Source: Lachnospiraceae bacterium AC2029 (GTDB lineage: Bacteria > Bacillota > Clostridia > Lachnospirales > Lachnospiraceae). From it: DNA of 64,000 nt. This document shows positions 7,925 to 15,988 of this stretch, piece after piece. How positions within the stretch are numbered: the stretch's first letter is position 1; every line of letters starts with the position of its first letter. The DNA is taken from the NCBI GenBank assembly GCA_000703065.1, contig JNLK01000001.1, positions 1,612,001 to 1,676,000 on the forward strand, read 5' to 3'. Under the pieces are notes generated by a model. The model did no database searches. It worked only from the letters and a program-made list of their open reading frames with translations, and was not told where the DNA came from. Made by a program: the position numbers and the translations under genes.

Positions 7925-9228
7925 TCTGGCTTTATCTGATAAACCACATACTGGAAGCCGCAGAGCTGTACTATTACACTTTCTGCCTGTATCCGCATAT
8001 CCGAAGAAAACGCCAGGAATTTCTTTCCCTTTTCGCCTCCTATACGGTTTTATTTTCCATTTTCATTTTCTTTGAAAACTATAATCTGAATATCCTCTGC
8101 AATATCGTAATCATCACATTCCTGCTGAAGTATATAACTCCCGCAGGCATCCTCGACAGCCTAAAACACTCTCTGCTGACGATTATGACGGTAATCATTT
8201 CAGAGCTCTTATTTGATATTCCCACCGTACTCTTCCATATAGATACATCTTTCCCCTATCCTAACCTCGGCACTTTACTAATCGGAACTCTCATTATTCA
8301 CATTATCCATATAGTAATTATGCTTTTTCTGGTTCGTTTCCAGAAAAAGCATATCTCTCCGGACGTTGATTCCACAAACATCTTCACCATCTCCGTCCTT
8401 TCTCTATGCACGCTATCCCTGACCGGACTCGAGAATCTTGGTTTCCTGTCTGTTCTGACTACCCCCCAGATTCCCTGGGTATATGCCATTCTCCTTTCTG
8501 TTCTTTTTACCGGCATCGCAAGCCTGCTTATTTTCCTGAAATATGAGAAGGAGCACCGTGACAAAGAGCAGCTTCAAAGCCACATTCAACGTGCTGAAGA
8601 CGAAAAGAACTACAACCACATGATCATGCAGTTGGATAATGACCAAAAGATTCTGATCCATGATATTCGGAATCATCTTCAAACGATCCGGGATTTGCTG
8701 GATAAGAAGGAATACTCCTCCGCCGGGCAGCATCTGTCCGAGATGCTTGATTCCTCTGCTATTTCCGGCGGTGTACCCATTACCAACAATTATTCCCTGA
8801 ATCTCATTCTGGCAAGATACAAAACGCTTTGTGCCAAGCAGGACATTCAACTGTCTACAGACATCAAGGGTGTGGATATCCGATTCCTGACCTCCGGTGA
8901 TGTAACCTCACTCTTCTGCAATCTGCTGGACAATGCTATGGAAGCCTCTGTCTCCTGCAGCAAAAAGGAAATCCACCTCCGTATCGCCTCCAGAGAGCCC
9001 TCCGAAGCCATCCAGATCATTCTGGTCAACAGCTGTGAAACTGAGCCCGCCAAATCTCCGAATGGCACATATCTTTCCGGTAAGGCAGACGCGAAACGTC
9101 ACGGCTTTGGTCTGCAGAGTATCCGTCGTGTCATCGAAAAATATCACGGGGACTTCCAAAGCTATTATGACGAAGAGTCCCGTGAGTTTCATACCATCAT
9201 TCTGATCTATCCGGAGGTAACACGATGA
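7921..9228 (+). CDS. agrC: AgrC-type sensor histidine kinase
   Basis: This 435-residue kinase has an N-terminal sensor of about six membrane segments (residues 1-205) and a coiled linker. The HPK10-type phosphoacceptor motif HDIRNHL has His247. An ATPase domain follows with N-box NLLDNAMEAS and G-box GFGLQSIRRV. Kinases of this class read cyclic peptide signals outside the cell. The ATG at 7921 overlaps the agrB stop, and longer in-frame readings upstream lie inside agrB. The stop overlaps the agrA start by four bases. It is the expected receptor of the adjacent serine-type AgrD peptide. Confidence 0.93.
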   Translation: MIWLYLINHILEAAELYYYTFCLYPHIRRKRQEFLSLFASYTVLFSIFIFFENYNLNILCNIVIITFLLKYITPAGILDSLKHSLLTIMTVIISELLFDIPTVLFHIDTSFPYPNLGTLLIGTLIIHIIHIVIMLFLVRFQKKHISPDVDSTNIFTISVLSLCTLSLTGLENLGFLSVLTTPQIPWVYAILLSVLFTGIASLLIFLKYEKEHRDKEQLQSHIQRAEDEKNYNHMIMQLDNDQKILIHDIRNHLQTIRDLLDKKEYSSAGQHLSEMLDSSAISGGVPITNNYSLNLILARYKTLCAKQDIQLSTDIKGVDIRFLTSGDVTSLFCNLLDNAMEASVSCSKKEIHLRIASREPSEAIQIILVNSCETEPAKSPNGTYLSGKADAKRHGFGLQSIRRVIEKYHGDFQSYYDEESREFHTIILIYPEVTR

Positions 9229-9932
9229 AGCTTGTAATCTGTGATGATGACCCTGCTGTGATCAACGAGCTGAAACAGATGCTTATTCATTTTTTCAGAA
9301 TGAAAGACCTGGAGCTGCCCGAGATCAACACCTTCCGTTCGGCAGACGAAATGCTCCGGACCCCCTGTTCCTATGACCTCGCCTTTCTGGATGTGGAAAT
9401 GCCCGGGATCTCCGGTCTGGTCGCTTCAAGGGAACTGAAAAAGAGAAACCCGAGGATCATGGTATTCATAATCACGGGTTTCTCCGATACCTATTTAGAT
9501 GAATCCTTTGATGAAGGCGTCTATCGCTATCTGACAAAGCCGATCAGTGAAAAACGCCTGACCATGGGGCTTCGTTCCGCGCTGATCCGACTCGCCTCTC
9601 CAAATAAAACGCTTATTATTCAAACGAAGGACGGCTCCCATCCGATCATGACGGAGGACATTCTTATGGTTTGTACCAGTCTCCGAAACACGGAAATCAT
9701 TACCACCACCGGTTCTCTGACCTGTACGCTTCCTCTCTCCTATTGGCGAACGAAGCTTCCCACTGAGTCTTTCTTCGAGACACACAAGGGATATCTGGTA
9801 AATCTGAAGCACATCCGCTGCTTTGACAAGGAGCATATCTACATGGACGACCATGTGTCCTCCGCGTATCTTTCAAAGAGAAAGTATTCGGAGTTCAAGA
9901 AGCGTTATCTGTTGTATTTAGAGAATGAGTAG
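9225..9932 (+). CDS. agrA: AgrA-type LytTR response regulator
   Basis: The 235-residue protein has a receiver domain (1-125) with acidic pocket DDD (7-9), phospho-acceptor Asp56 in FLDVEMPG and a conserved Lys in LTKPIS. A LytTR DNA-binding domain (about 135-235, ending in ETHKGYLVNLKHI...LSKRKYSEFKKRY) follows. It should be phosphorylated by the upstream kinase and activate quorum-controlled promoters, probably including that of agrD. The start overlaps the agrC stop by ATGA. No terminator is evident right after the gene. Confidence 0.93.
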   Translation: MKLVICDDDPAVINELKQMLIHFFRMKDLELPEINTFRSADEMLRTPCSYDLAFLDVEMPGISGLVASRELKKRNPRIMVFIITGFSDTYLDESFDEGVYRYLTKPISEKRLTMGLRSALIRLASPNKTLIIQTKDGSHPIMTEDILMVCTSLRNTEIITTTGSLTCTLPLSYWRTKLPTESFFETHKGYLVNLKHIRCFDKEHIYMDDHVSSAYLSKRKYSEFKKRYLLYLENE

Positions 9933-9982
9933 ACCTTCAGGCATTTATGGGCTTCAGATTGCTACCTCAAGTAATCATATCA

Positions 9983-10280
9983 TTATTCGAGTACCCTGCA
10001 CCGCTTTTCGATCAATTCCGAAATCCGTTCTTTTAATGGCTGCGACAGCAAGGAATTATCACATAACTCCTGATATTTCGGTTTTAAAGAAACGATTTTC
10101 GCGATCATCTTTTCGGCAGATGTTTTTGGAAGCCCACATTCTTCCGCAAAGACAAAGAAGTCTTTCCTGCGGATATGTGTCTTTTTTCCATTAATAGTGT
10201 AGCGCAAATTCTTCGGTATCCTCGGGCATGATAACGTTGACAGAAAGCAGATCATACGCCGGCGAAATCGTATAAATGCC
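9983..10280 (-). pseudogene. hipA toxin kinase, frameshifted C-terminal fragment
   Basis: Two overlapping minus frames together read as the C-terminus of a HipA-type kinase. The first frame gives SPAYDLLSVNVIMPEDTEEFAL. The second, after a one-base shift near 10195, gives YTINGKKTHIRRKDFFVFAEECGLP and a helical tail ending at 9983. The N-terminal kinase part is missing and is replaced upstream by an ATPase fragment. It is a dead remnant of a toxin-antitoxin module. Confidence 0.75.
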
Positions 10281-10430
10281 GCTTACCGCATCCGGCATGC
10301 CGCCCACCACCAGATAACGATAAAAATGCTTCATCATTTTCTGATGGATCAGCTCTCCGACTGCCTTTTTTCTGAAAAACACTTCTTCAGATAGGACAAA
10401 ACTTCCTCTATGGAACTTTTTCAAGGCCAC
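10281..10430 (-). pseudogene. Fragment of an AAA/DUF4143-type ATPase
   Basis: About 48 residues (RKKAVGELIHQKMMKHFYRY then LVVGGMPDAVS) match the mid-region of ATP-binding proteins with a DUF4143 tail. No Walker motifs or downstream domain are present. The frame runs directly into hipA remnant sequence, so deletion has joined two decayed genes. Its start overlaps the 3' end of trmL. Confidence 0.65.
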
Positions 10431-10935
10431 ATGCTCCCTTTGTATCCCACGACAGCCTGTGCAGCTCGCCTTCCGTCTCCAGTCCCGGAAAGTCCAGCTG
10501 GCGCAGGGCTTCGTAGGTCACGATGGACACGGCGTTGGCAAGGTTCAGCGAACGCTCCCCCGGCAGCATGGGAATGCGGATGCACTCCTCCGGATGCCGG
10601 ATCAGGATCTCCTCCGGGATGCCGGCACTTTCCTTGCCGAACATGATGTAGCAGTCCTTCGTATATTGCACATCGCTGTAGCGGTGTTTTGCCTTGGTGG
10701 TGGCATAGAAGATCTTCGCCCCCGGATTCCTCGTCATGAAATCCGTATAGTCCATGTAGCGCGTAACGTCGAGCCGGTCCCAGTAATCCAGGCCGGCTCT
10801 TCGTATCATTTTCTCATTCAAATGAAATCCCAGCGGCTCGATCAGATGCAGGCGCGCACCCGTGATGACGCAGGTTCTCCCGATATTCCCGGTATTTGCG
10901 GGCATCTCGGGCTCGTATAAGACGATGTTCAGCAT
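10408..10935 (-). CDS. trmL: tRNA (cytidine/uridine-34 2'-O)-methyltransferase TrmL
   Basis: The 175-residue SPOUT methyltransferase begins MLNIVLYEPEMPANTGNIGRT and contains the YIMFGKESAGIP and IPMLPGERSLNLANAVSIV motifs that form the trefoil SAM pocket. It methylates the wobble nucleotide ribose of certain leucine tRNAs. The start follows TAGGAGAGAACC. The last 23 bases overlap the ATPase remnant, so the C-terminal tail (after about residue 155) may have been changed by that rearrangement. The length is slightly above the usual about 155-160. Confidence 0.92.
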   Translation of the reverse strand: MLNIVLYEPEMPANTGNIGRTCVITGARLHLIEPLGFHLNEKMIRRAGLDYWDRLDVTRYMDYTDFMTRNPGAKIFYATTKAKHRYSDVQYTKDCYIMFGKESAGIPEEILIRHPEECIRIPMLPGERSLNLANAVSIVTYEALRQLDFPGLETEGELHRLSWDTKGACGLEKVP

Positions 10936-10956
10936 GGTTCTCTCCTAAGATCCTCT

Positions 10957-11028
10957 TGTCATTCTGAGCGCAGCGAAGAATCTTTTATTCCTCATGGTAA
11001 GATCCTTCGGCTCCGCCTCAGGATGACA
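10957..11028. repeat. REP-like palindromic intergenic element, copy 1
   Basis: A left arm beginning TGTCATTCTGAGC (10957-10984) is the imperfect reverse complement of a right arm ending CAGGATGACA (10999-11028). The element fills the gap between trmL and the aminotransferase. Related sequence occurs at 12718-12875 and 16677-16709. Confidence 0.8.
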
Positions 11029-11030
11029 CG

Positions 11031-12194
11031 TTACCCCCGACGCTTCGACAGGAAGCGTCCCATCCGATCCATGGCCTCACGCAGCTCATCGATGGAGTAT
11101 GCGTAGGAGATCCGGATGAAGCCCTCGCCGCAGTCTCCGAATGCAGAGCCCGGTACGACCGCCAGCTCCTCCTCGCGGAGCAGGGTGGTGGCGAATTCAT
11201 CGCTGCTCATACCGAAGGCCTTGATGCACGGGAACATGTAGAAGGCTCCCTTTGGTTCAAAGCAGGGAAGTCCCATGGTCTCAAACTGCTTCAGAAGGAA
11301 ATGTCTTCTCTTATCGTAGGACTCCCGCATTTTCGCAATATCCTTATCCCCGTTCCTAATGGCCTCCACTGCCGCATACTGGCTGGTGGTGGGTGCGCAC
11401 ATGATGCAGAACTGGTGGATCTTGGTCATCTCCTTTGCGATCACCTCAGGAGCAAGGGCGTAACCCAGACGCCAGCCGGTCATGGCATAGGCCTTGGAGA
11501 AACCGTTGATCACGATGGTCCTCTCCTCCATCCCCGGCAGAGCCGCAATCGACGCATGGGGTTCACCGCCGTAGGTCAGCTCGGAGTAGATCTCATCCGA
11601 GATCACATAGAGATCATGCTTTATCGCAAGCTCGGCTATGGGCCTCAGCTCTTCCTTCGTCATGATGGCGCCGGTGGGATTGTTGGGGAAGGACAGGATC
11701 AACGCCTTGGTCTTCTCCGTGATCGCGCCCTCCAGCTCCTCCGCCGTAAGTTTGAACTGATTCTCATTTTTCAGATCCAGTGTTACCGGAACGCCTCCGG
11801 CCAAAGCCACGCAGGGCACATAGCTGACATAGCTGGGCTCCGGAACGATCACCTCATCTCCCGGACAGATCAGCGCACGAAGTGCCAGGTCGATTCCCTC
11901 ACTTCCTCCGACGGTGATCAGGGCCTCCTTCGCAGGATTCCGGTCAACGCCGTATTTCTTCTTGTACCATTTGCAGATCTCCTCACGAAGCTCCAGCAGA
12001 CCGGAGTTGGAGGTGTAGAAGGTCCGCCCCTTCTCAAGAGTATAAATACCCTCATCGCAAATATGCCATGGGGTGTCAAAATCCGGCTCGCCCACACCAA
12101 GGGAGATCGCATCCGGCATCTCACTTACAATGTCGAAGAACTTCCGGATGCCCGAGGGCTTCATATCCAAAACTGTTTGATTCAATGACTTCAT
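11031..12194 (-). CDS. PLP-dependent class I/II aminotransferase
   Basis: The 387-residue fold-type I aminotransferase has the substrate/PLP motifs SLGVGEPDFDTP, SFPNNPTGA and VISDEIY. The Schiff-base lysine is Lys234 in GFSKAYAMTGWR. The sequence is of the aspartate/aromatic aminotransferase subgroup found in Firmicutes; the exact substrate cannot be read from sequence. Its ATG overlaps the stop of the upstream Lrp/AsnC regulator by four bases. The pair is probably co-transcribed, with the regulator controlling it. Confidence 0.92.
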   Translation of the reverse strand: MKSLNQTVLDMKPSGIRKFFDIVSEMPDAISLGVGEPDFDTPWHICDEGIYTLEKGRTFYTSNSGLLELREEICKWYKKKYGVDRNPAKEALITVGGSEGIDLALRALICPGDEVIVPEPSYVSYVPCVALAGGVPVTLDLKNENQFKLTAEELEGAITEKTKALILSFPNNPTGAIMTKEELRPIAELAIKHDLYVISDEIYSELTYGGEPHASIAALPGMEERTIVINGFSKAYAMTGWRLGYALAPEVIAKEMTKIHQFCIMCAPTTSQYAAVEAIRNGDKDIAKMRESYDKRRHFLLKQFETMGLPCFEPKGAFYMFPCIKAFGMSSDEFATTLLREEELAVVPGSAFGDCGEGFIRISYAYSIDELREAMDRMGRFLSKRRG

Positions 12195-12691
12195 GCCTGG
12201 ACCCGTATCCTTTCATCATTATCACGACCCTCAGAGAAGATCACATTGTGATCCTTATATTTCTTCAGAACGAAGAAGGTCGAAGTGGAAAGCACCGTCT
12301 CCATGGGTGCGATCTTCTCATATACGAAATGGGAGATGTCCTTCATGGACTCACCCTCAATGGTGAGCACCAGGTCATGGCTGGCTCCGGACATGAGATA
12401 GACGGAATCCACCTCCTCGAACCGGCTGAGACGCTCTGCGATACGGTCGAAACCTTCGCCCCGGACCGGTGAGATCTTCACTCCGATCTGAGCGGTCACC
12501 TTCTCATCACTGGTCTTGTCCCAGTTGATCACCGTATGATATCCGCAGATGATCTTATCCTTCTCCATCTGGGCGATGGCGTCAGCAACCTCATCCTCCC
12601 GTGCACCGATCATGGCTGCGATATCGATCGCAGACAGGTGACTGTTCTTTTCCAGTATTTTGAGGATCTCCTCATTCAGATTCGCTTCCAT
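12191..12691 (-). CDS. Lrp/AsnC-family transcriptional regulator
   Basis: This 166-residue protein has an N-terminal winged helix (about 8-55, HLSAIDIAAMIGAREDEVADAIAQMEKDKII) and a C-terminal RAM/ACT-like ligand domain (about 75-150). Such proteins form octamers and sense amino acids. The four-base overlap with the aminotransferase gene suggests it senses a substrate or product of that enzyme. The upstream gap is a REP-like element rather than an obvious promoter. Confidence 0.92.
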   Translation of the reverse strand: MEANLNEEILKILEKNSHLSAIDIAAMIGAREDEVADAIAQMEKDKIICGYHTVINWDKTSDEKVTAQIGVKISPVRGEGFDRIAERLSRFEEVDSVYLMSGASHDLVLTIEGESMKDISHFVYEKIAPMETVLSTSTFFVLKKYKDHNVIFSEGRDNDERIRVQA

Positions 12692-12717
12692 TCTTCTTTC
12701 CTTCCCTTTTCATTTTT

Positions 12718-12875
12718 AAGATCCTTCGCCGCTGCGCGGCTCAGGATGACATGGTGTTGTCATTCCGAGGCTAACAGTCTGTCATTCCGCACCTTCCGGC
12801 TTGTCATTCCGCACCTTCCGGCTTGTCATTCCGCACCTTCCGGCTTGTCATTCCGAGGCTCCGCCGAGGAATCTT
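12718..12875. repeat. REP-like element, copy 2, expanded by 22-bp tandem repeats
   Basis: The element starts with AAGATCCTTCGCCGCTGCGC and closes with TGTCATTCCGAGG...GAGGAATCTT, the same arms as copy 1. Between them are three exact 22-bp units (12780-12845), each starting TGTCATTCCGCACCTTCCGG. It occupies the gap between the lrp-like gene and the HypE-like gene. Confidence 0.85.
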
Positions 12876-12883
12876 TCATGGTT

Positions 12884-14158
12884 TCATATTGTGTCCAACA
12901 CATCTCCCTCCGGCAGGTTCAGATAGCGTTCCATGGGAAAGCTCTCCGCCCGGACGATCCGTGCCTTCTCCTTCGTGAGCCGTCCCGCATCTCCGATACG
13001 GATCCCGGTCCCGTTCATTTGACTGATAAATGCTTCCGCCCGTTCCTCCGGCACAACCGCCAGAAGTCCGCCGGTTCCAAGCAGCTGATAGGGGTTGATC
13101 CCCAGAGCCTCGCTAAGCTCGATCACGCTCTGCCGGATGGTCAGTCCCTCATGTCGGACCGCAATTCCACAGCCTGCCGCCTCCGCCAGCTGATAGAGCG
13201 CCGCATGAACTCCCCCGTTGGATACGTCATGCAGGAATACTGCTCCCGCATCCAGTGCCGCTTTGCAGAGAGGAGCAACGGAAAATGCGTTCGCTTCGTA
13301 CCGCATGGTATCGATATAACTCTCCGAAAACCGCCGGCTGAGCCGTTCCTTCTCCCGATGCACCAGAATATCCGCGCCAAGACAACCTGTCTCTCCCAGG
13401 AAGAACACCCGGTCCTGTGCCATGGGCTTTCTCCTGCTCTGCGGGCCAAAGTTTCCGGGATCCGATACGGCCAGCATCACACCGCTTTCCGCGGTTCCAT
13501 CCGCCGGTATCGCCTGTGCTGCATCCCCCTCCGCAGTTCCGTCTGCCGGTTTCTCCTGCATCACTTCATATTCCGGCACGCTTCCGGTCATCACCACCTG
13601 CACCAGGCAGGAGGTTCCTTCCCCGTGCCATACGGTATTTCCGCCCACGATGGGACAGCCCCTGGCGGTTGCAAATGCGGCGATCCGCTGCATTTCCCGG
13701 CGTATGACTTCCTCCGGGCAGGAGGATCCGGCAACAAGGAGGACCTCCGCTCCGAGAACCCTGCCGGCTTCTGTCGCGGCTGTGCCTGCAGTCATCTCAC
13801 GGTCTGAAGCATATCCGGCTTCTGTCGCAGCCGCCTCCGCAGTCCCCGCACTGCCCGTCGCATGTGCTGTTTCTGCCGTGGCTGCATACACCCCGCAGGC
13901 CGCCAGCTGATTCTCGGCCGTGATCCATGCAAGCTCCCCCGCCGTCAGCGGATAGTCCGCAGGGATCCGGGCCGTCGGCTGGGCACCGACCGCCTGCACG
14001 ATCAAATTATCCCCATTTTGAAAGATGGCTGCGTCGTAACCGATCGCAGCCCCTTCCTTTACGCCGTCCGCCTTACGCCGGATATGCTTCAGCACGCTCT
14101 GCTGCAGAAGCCTTCCGCCTGCCGGGCGAAATGCGTCCGTTGTTCTATTCTCTTCCAT
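12884..14158 (-). CDS. AIR-synthase-related (HypE/PurM-like) protein with Ala-rich insertions
   Basis: The 424-residue protein matches the HypE/PurM superfamily. It has an N-terminal nucleotide segment with IGYDAAIF, then MTGSV. A C-terminal domain carries LHDVSNGGVHAALYQLAEAAG and the glycine-rich LGTGGLLAVVP. HypE makes the cyanide ligand of hydrogenases, but no other hyp or hydrogenase gene is in the window. The safer call is an AIR-synthase-like ATPase of unknown substrate. Two low-complexity insertions rich in Ala, Thr, Glu and Gly (about 90-133 and 199-226) interrupt the N-terminal domain and are partly repetitive in DNA. The stop lies close to a REP element. Confidence 0.75.
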   Translation of the reverse strand: MEENRTTDAFRPAGGRLLQQSVLKHIRRKADGVKEGAAIGYDAAIFQNGDNLIVQAVGAQPTARIPADYPLTAGELAWITAENQLAACGVYAATAETAHATGSAGTAEAAATEAGYASDREMTAGTAATEAGRVLGAEVLLVAGSSCPEEVIRREMQRIAAFATARGCPIVGGNTVWHGEGTSCLVQVVMTGSVPEYEVMQEKPADGTAEGDAAQAIPADGTAESGVMLAVSDPGNFGPQSRRKPMAQDRVFFLGETGCLGADILVHREKERLSRRFSESYIDTMRYEANAFSVAPLCKAALDAGAVFLHDVSNGGVHAALYQLAEAAGCGIAVRHEGLTIRQSVIELSEALGINPYQLLGTGGLLAVVPEERAEAFISQMNGTGIRIGDAGRLTKEKARIVRAESFPMERYLNLPEGDVLDTI

Positions 14159-14175
14159 AATGGAATCGCACCTCT

Positions 14176-15765
14176 CTACTCGCCGCCCGGGCCTTCCGGT
14201 TCGGGAACATCCGGTACTTCGGGTTCCGGTGCTTCCGTTGTGGTGTCCGGTTCCTCGGAGGTGGTCTCAGACTTCTTGTCGGTCTTCTTCTCCGTTTTCT
14301 TCTCCGTGGATTCGGTCTCCGTTTCGGTTTCCGTATCCGAAGTAGCCTCGGTTGCCTCGGTTGATTCCGTTTCCTCGGAAACCTCACTTGTCTGGGAATC
14401 CCCGCCCGGTCCGCGCTTCACCTTCTTCGGCGTAGCACTGTAATTACTGCGGTTGATCAGGATCTTGTCCTGCAGCTCCCCGTCATAGTACACATACTTC
14501 CAAAGCTCCGTCTTATAGCCCACCTTTCCGTTGGAGGTAACCTCCTCCGTGCCGGGAGCCATCTCCGGATCCTCTGTATATTCAATCTCCTCAGGTATCT
14601 CGATCTTCTCGACGATATTATTTTCAAATTCGATGGTACGCTTCGGATCCCGGTACTCATGCCCGTAAATATTTGCGGTAATGTACCCTTCCTCCACATT
14701 GCAGTCGATCTCGATATAGATCGGATGCTCCAGATTGTTCTTGAAGATCAGATCCAGATATCCGCCTGCCATGGTGGCATCATAGGACAGAGGCACGTAG
14801 GAAACGGGAAGTCCGTGATAATCACGCTTCACGATCTCGATCTCCGCCCAGAGAAGCGCATTATAAAGAGTCGAGGACATCTGGCAGACACCGCCGCCCA
14901 CGCCCTGTACGACTTCATTGTGAACAAATACGCCCGCGAGGGCATACCCGTTGTACTCTTCTACAGGATCAATGCTGTAATAGGTAGAAACCTCTTCTCC
15001 CGGATAAACGATCTTCCCGTTCATCAGCTCGGAGGCACGGGCAATATTCTGATTCCGGCCCTTATCACCGAGACTGAACTCCGTGGTATAGGTTCCCAGC
15101 AGATCCGTAATATAGGACAGCTCCTTGGTCTCCTCGCCGCTGCTCTCCACAACCGTAAGCGGAACATTCACCGATCCGTGGTTCCATCCGTCGGAGACAG
15201 CCGCCTCGATCGTCTGACCTGTCTTCTCGGCGTCCAGACGCACACTGGCATTTCCGGGAACTACCGACACCCGGGTTTCGCTCTTCTTGATCAGCTGTGC
15301 ATTTGCGGAACCGTCGAAGACCTTGGCAAGAACACCGTCCACCACGCTTTTTACATTGGCGCTGCTGACGGTCCTGTGGATCCCGATATCTGCGGCCTGG
15401 GTGGAATGCTGTTCCCTGTACCGCTTCAGCGCGGTTCCGGAATTGCCGTAGCCCACCGCCTCGCGAAGTGCGGCCTCCACGTCTCCGTACACACCCAGAT
15501 CTCCGAGTGTGGTTTCCACGTCGCCATATTCACTTGTCAGGGTGATCTCCACCTCGGCGAGTTCCTGCTCCCGCTCTTCCAGCTTTGTACGGGCAGCGTC
15601 CTCAGTGAGTCCTCCCACCGACAGTCCGTCCACCGAGATATTATCCCGGATCTTCTGTTCCGTCGTTTCGGCATGGGAAGGCATAGGAACGTGAGCCAGC
15701 AGAAAAGCCAGCACCAAAAACAGCGCCGGATAGATCTTCCATCTTCTTTTCTTCATGTTCCACAT
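14176..15765 (-). CDS. VanW-family secreted/anchored protein with peptidoglycan-binding domain
   Basis: The 529-residue protein has a signal or anchor segment (about 8-32). A PG_binding_4-like region (about 45-220) is followed by a VanW domain (about 230-400) with the typical NQNIARASELMNGKIVYPGEEVS and QGVGGGVCQMSSTLYNALLWA motifs. The last about 80 residues are a Thr/Glu/Lys/Pro-rich low-complexity tail. The family is common in Clostridia and linked to the cell wall, but its biochemical role is unknown. The start follows AGGAAAGAAG. It lies 17 bases upstream of the HypE-like gene and probably shares its transcript. Confidence 0.9.
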   Translation of the reverse strand: MWNMKKRRWKIYPALFLVLAFLLAHVPMPSHAETTEQKIRDNISVDGLSVGGLTEDAARTKLEEREQELAEVEITLTSEYGDVETTLGDLGVYGDVEAALREAVGYGNSGTALKRYREQHSTQAADIGIHRTVSSANVKSVVDGVLAKVFDGSANAQLIKKSETRVSVVPGNASVRLDAEKTGQTIEAAVSDGWNHGSVNVPLTVVESSGEETKELSYITDLLGTYTTEFSLGDKGRNQNIARASELMNGKIVYPGEEVSTYYSIDPVEEYNGYALAGVFVHNEVVQGVGGGVCQMSSTLYNALLWAEIEIVKRDYHGLPVSYVPLSYDATMAGGYLDLIFKNNLEHPIYIEIDCNVEEGYITANIYGHEYRDPKRTIEFENNIVEKIEIPEEIEYTEDPEMAPGTEEVTSNGKVGYKTELWKYVYYDGELQDKILINRSNYSATPKKVKRGPGGDSQTSEVSEETESTEATEATSDTETETETESTEKKTEKKTDKKSETTSEEPDTTTEAPEPEVPDVPEPEGPGGE

Positions 15766-15790
15766 CTTCTTTCCTTGAAAGAACTACATT

Positions 15791-15898
15791 TTATAAGCCT
15801 ACCAAAAGTCCGATCACCATTCCTGCAACCAGCAGAACACAGATCACACCTGCGATGATCCTTGTGCTCTTCTTACGCTTCTTACTGAAATCAACCAT
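15791..15898 (-). CDS. DUF4044-like small membrane protein
   Basis: A 35-residue ORF reads MVDFSKKRKKSTRII and then one transmembrane helix rich in Val, Leu and Gly. A basic cytoplasmic end plus a single helix is the DUF4044 pattern common in Firmicutes. The ATG at 15898 follows AGGAGAAGAAAA, and a promoter with consensus -35 lies upstream. The function is unknown. It is 25 bases upstream of the VanW gene on the same strand. Confidence 0.8.
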   Translation of the reverse strand: MVDFSKKRKKSTRIIAGVICVLLVAGMVIGLLVGL

Positions 15899-15940
15899 TT
15901 TTCTTCTCCTTTTTGCCATAAAACGGCCATATATATCTAT

Positions 15941-15969
15941 GTTCTACACGTTTAGAACGCAAATGTCAA
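15941..15969 (-). promoter_or_regulatory. Sigma-A promoter of the DUF4044/VanW genes with overlapping inverted repeat
   Basis: On the minus strand TTGACA and TAGAAC are separated by 17 bases. An inverted repeat GTTCTA-6-TAGAAC (15941-15958) covers the -10 and part of the spacer, as expected of a repressor operator. The predicted start of transcription is about 35 bases before the ORF. Confidence 0.65.
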
Positions 15970-15988
15970 ACCATTTAACCAAATTTTC

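Noticed and set aside
12780-12845. Three exact 22-bp repeats resembling a tiny CRISPR array
   Set aside because: The units are directly joined without spacers and belong to the REP-like element. No cas gene is present.
13862-14443. A plus-strand ORF with a Ser/Val-rich repetitive end
   Set aside because: It is the reverse reading of the VanW low-complexity tail and HypE-like start.
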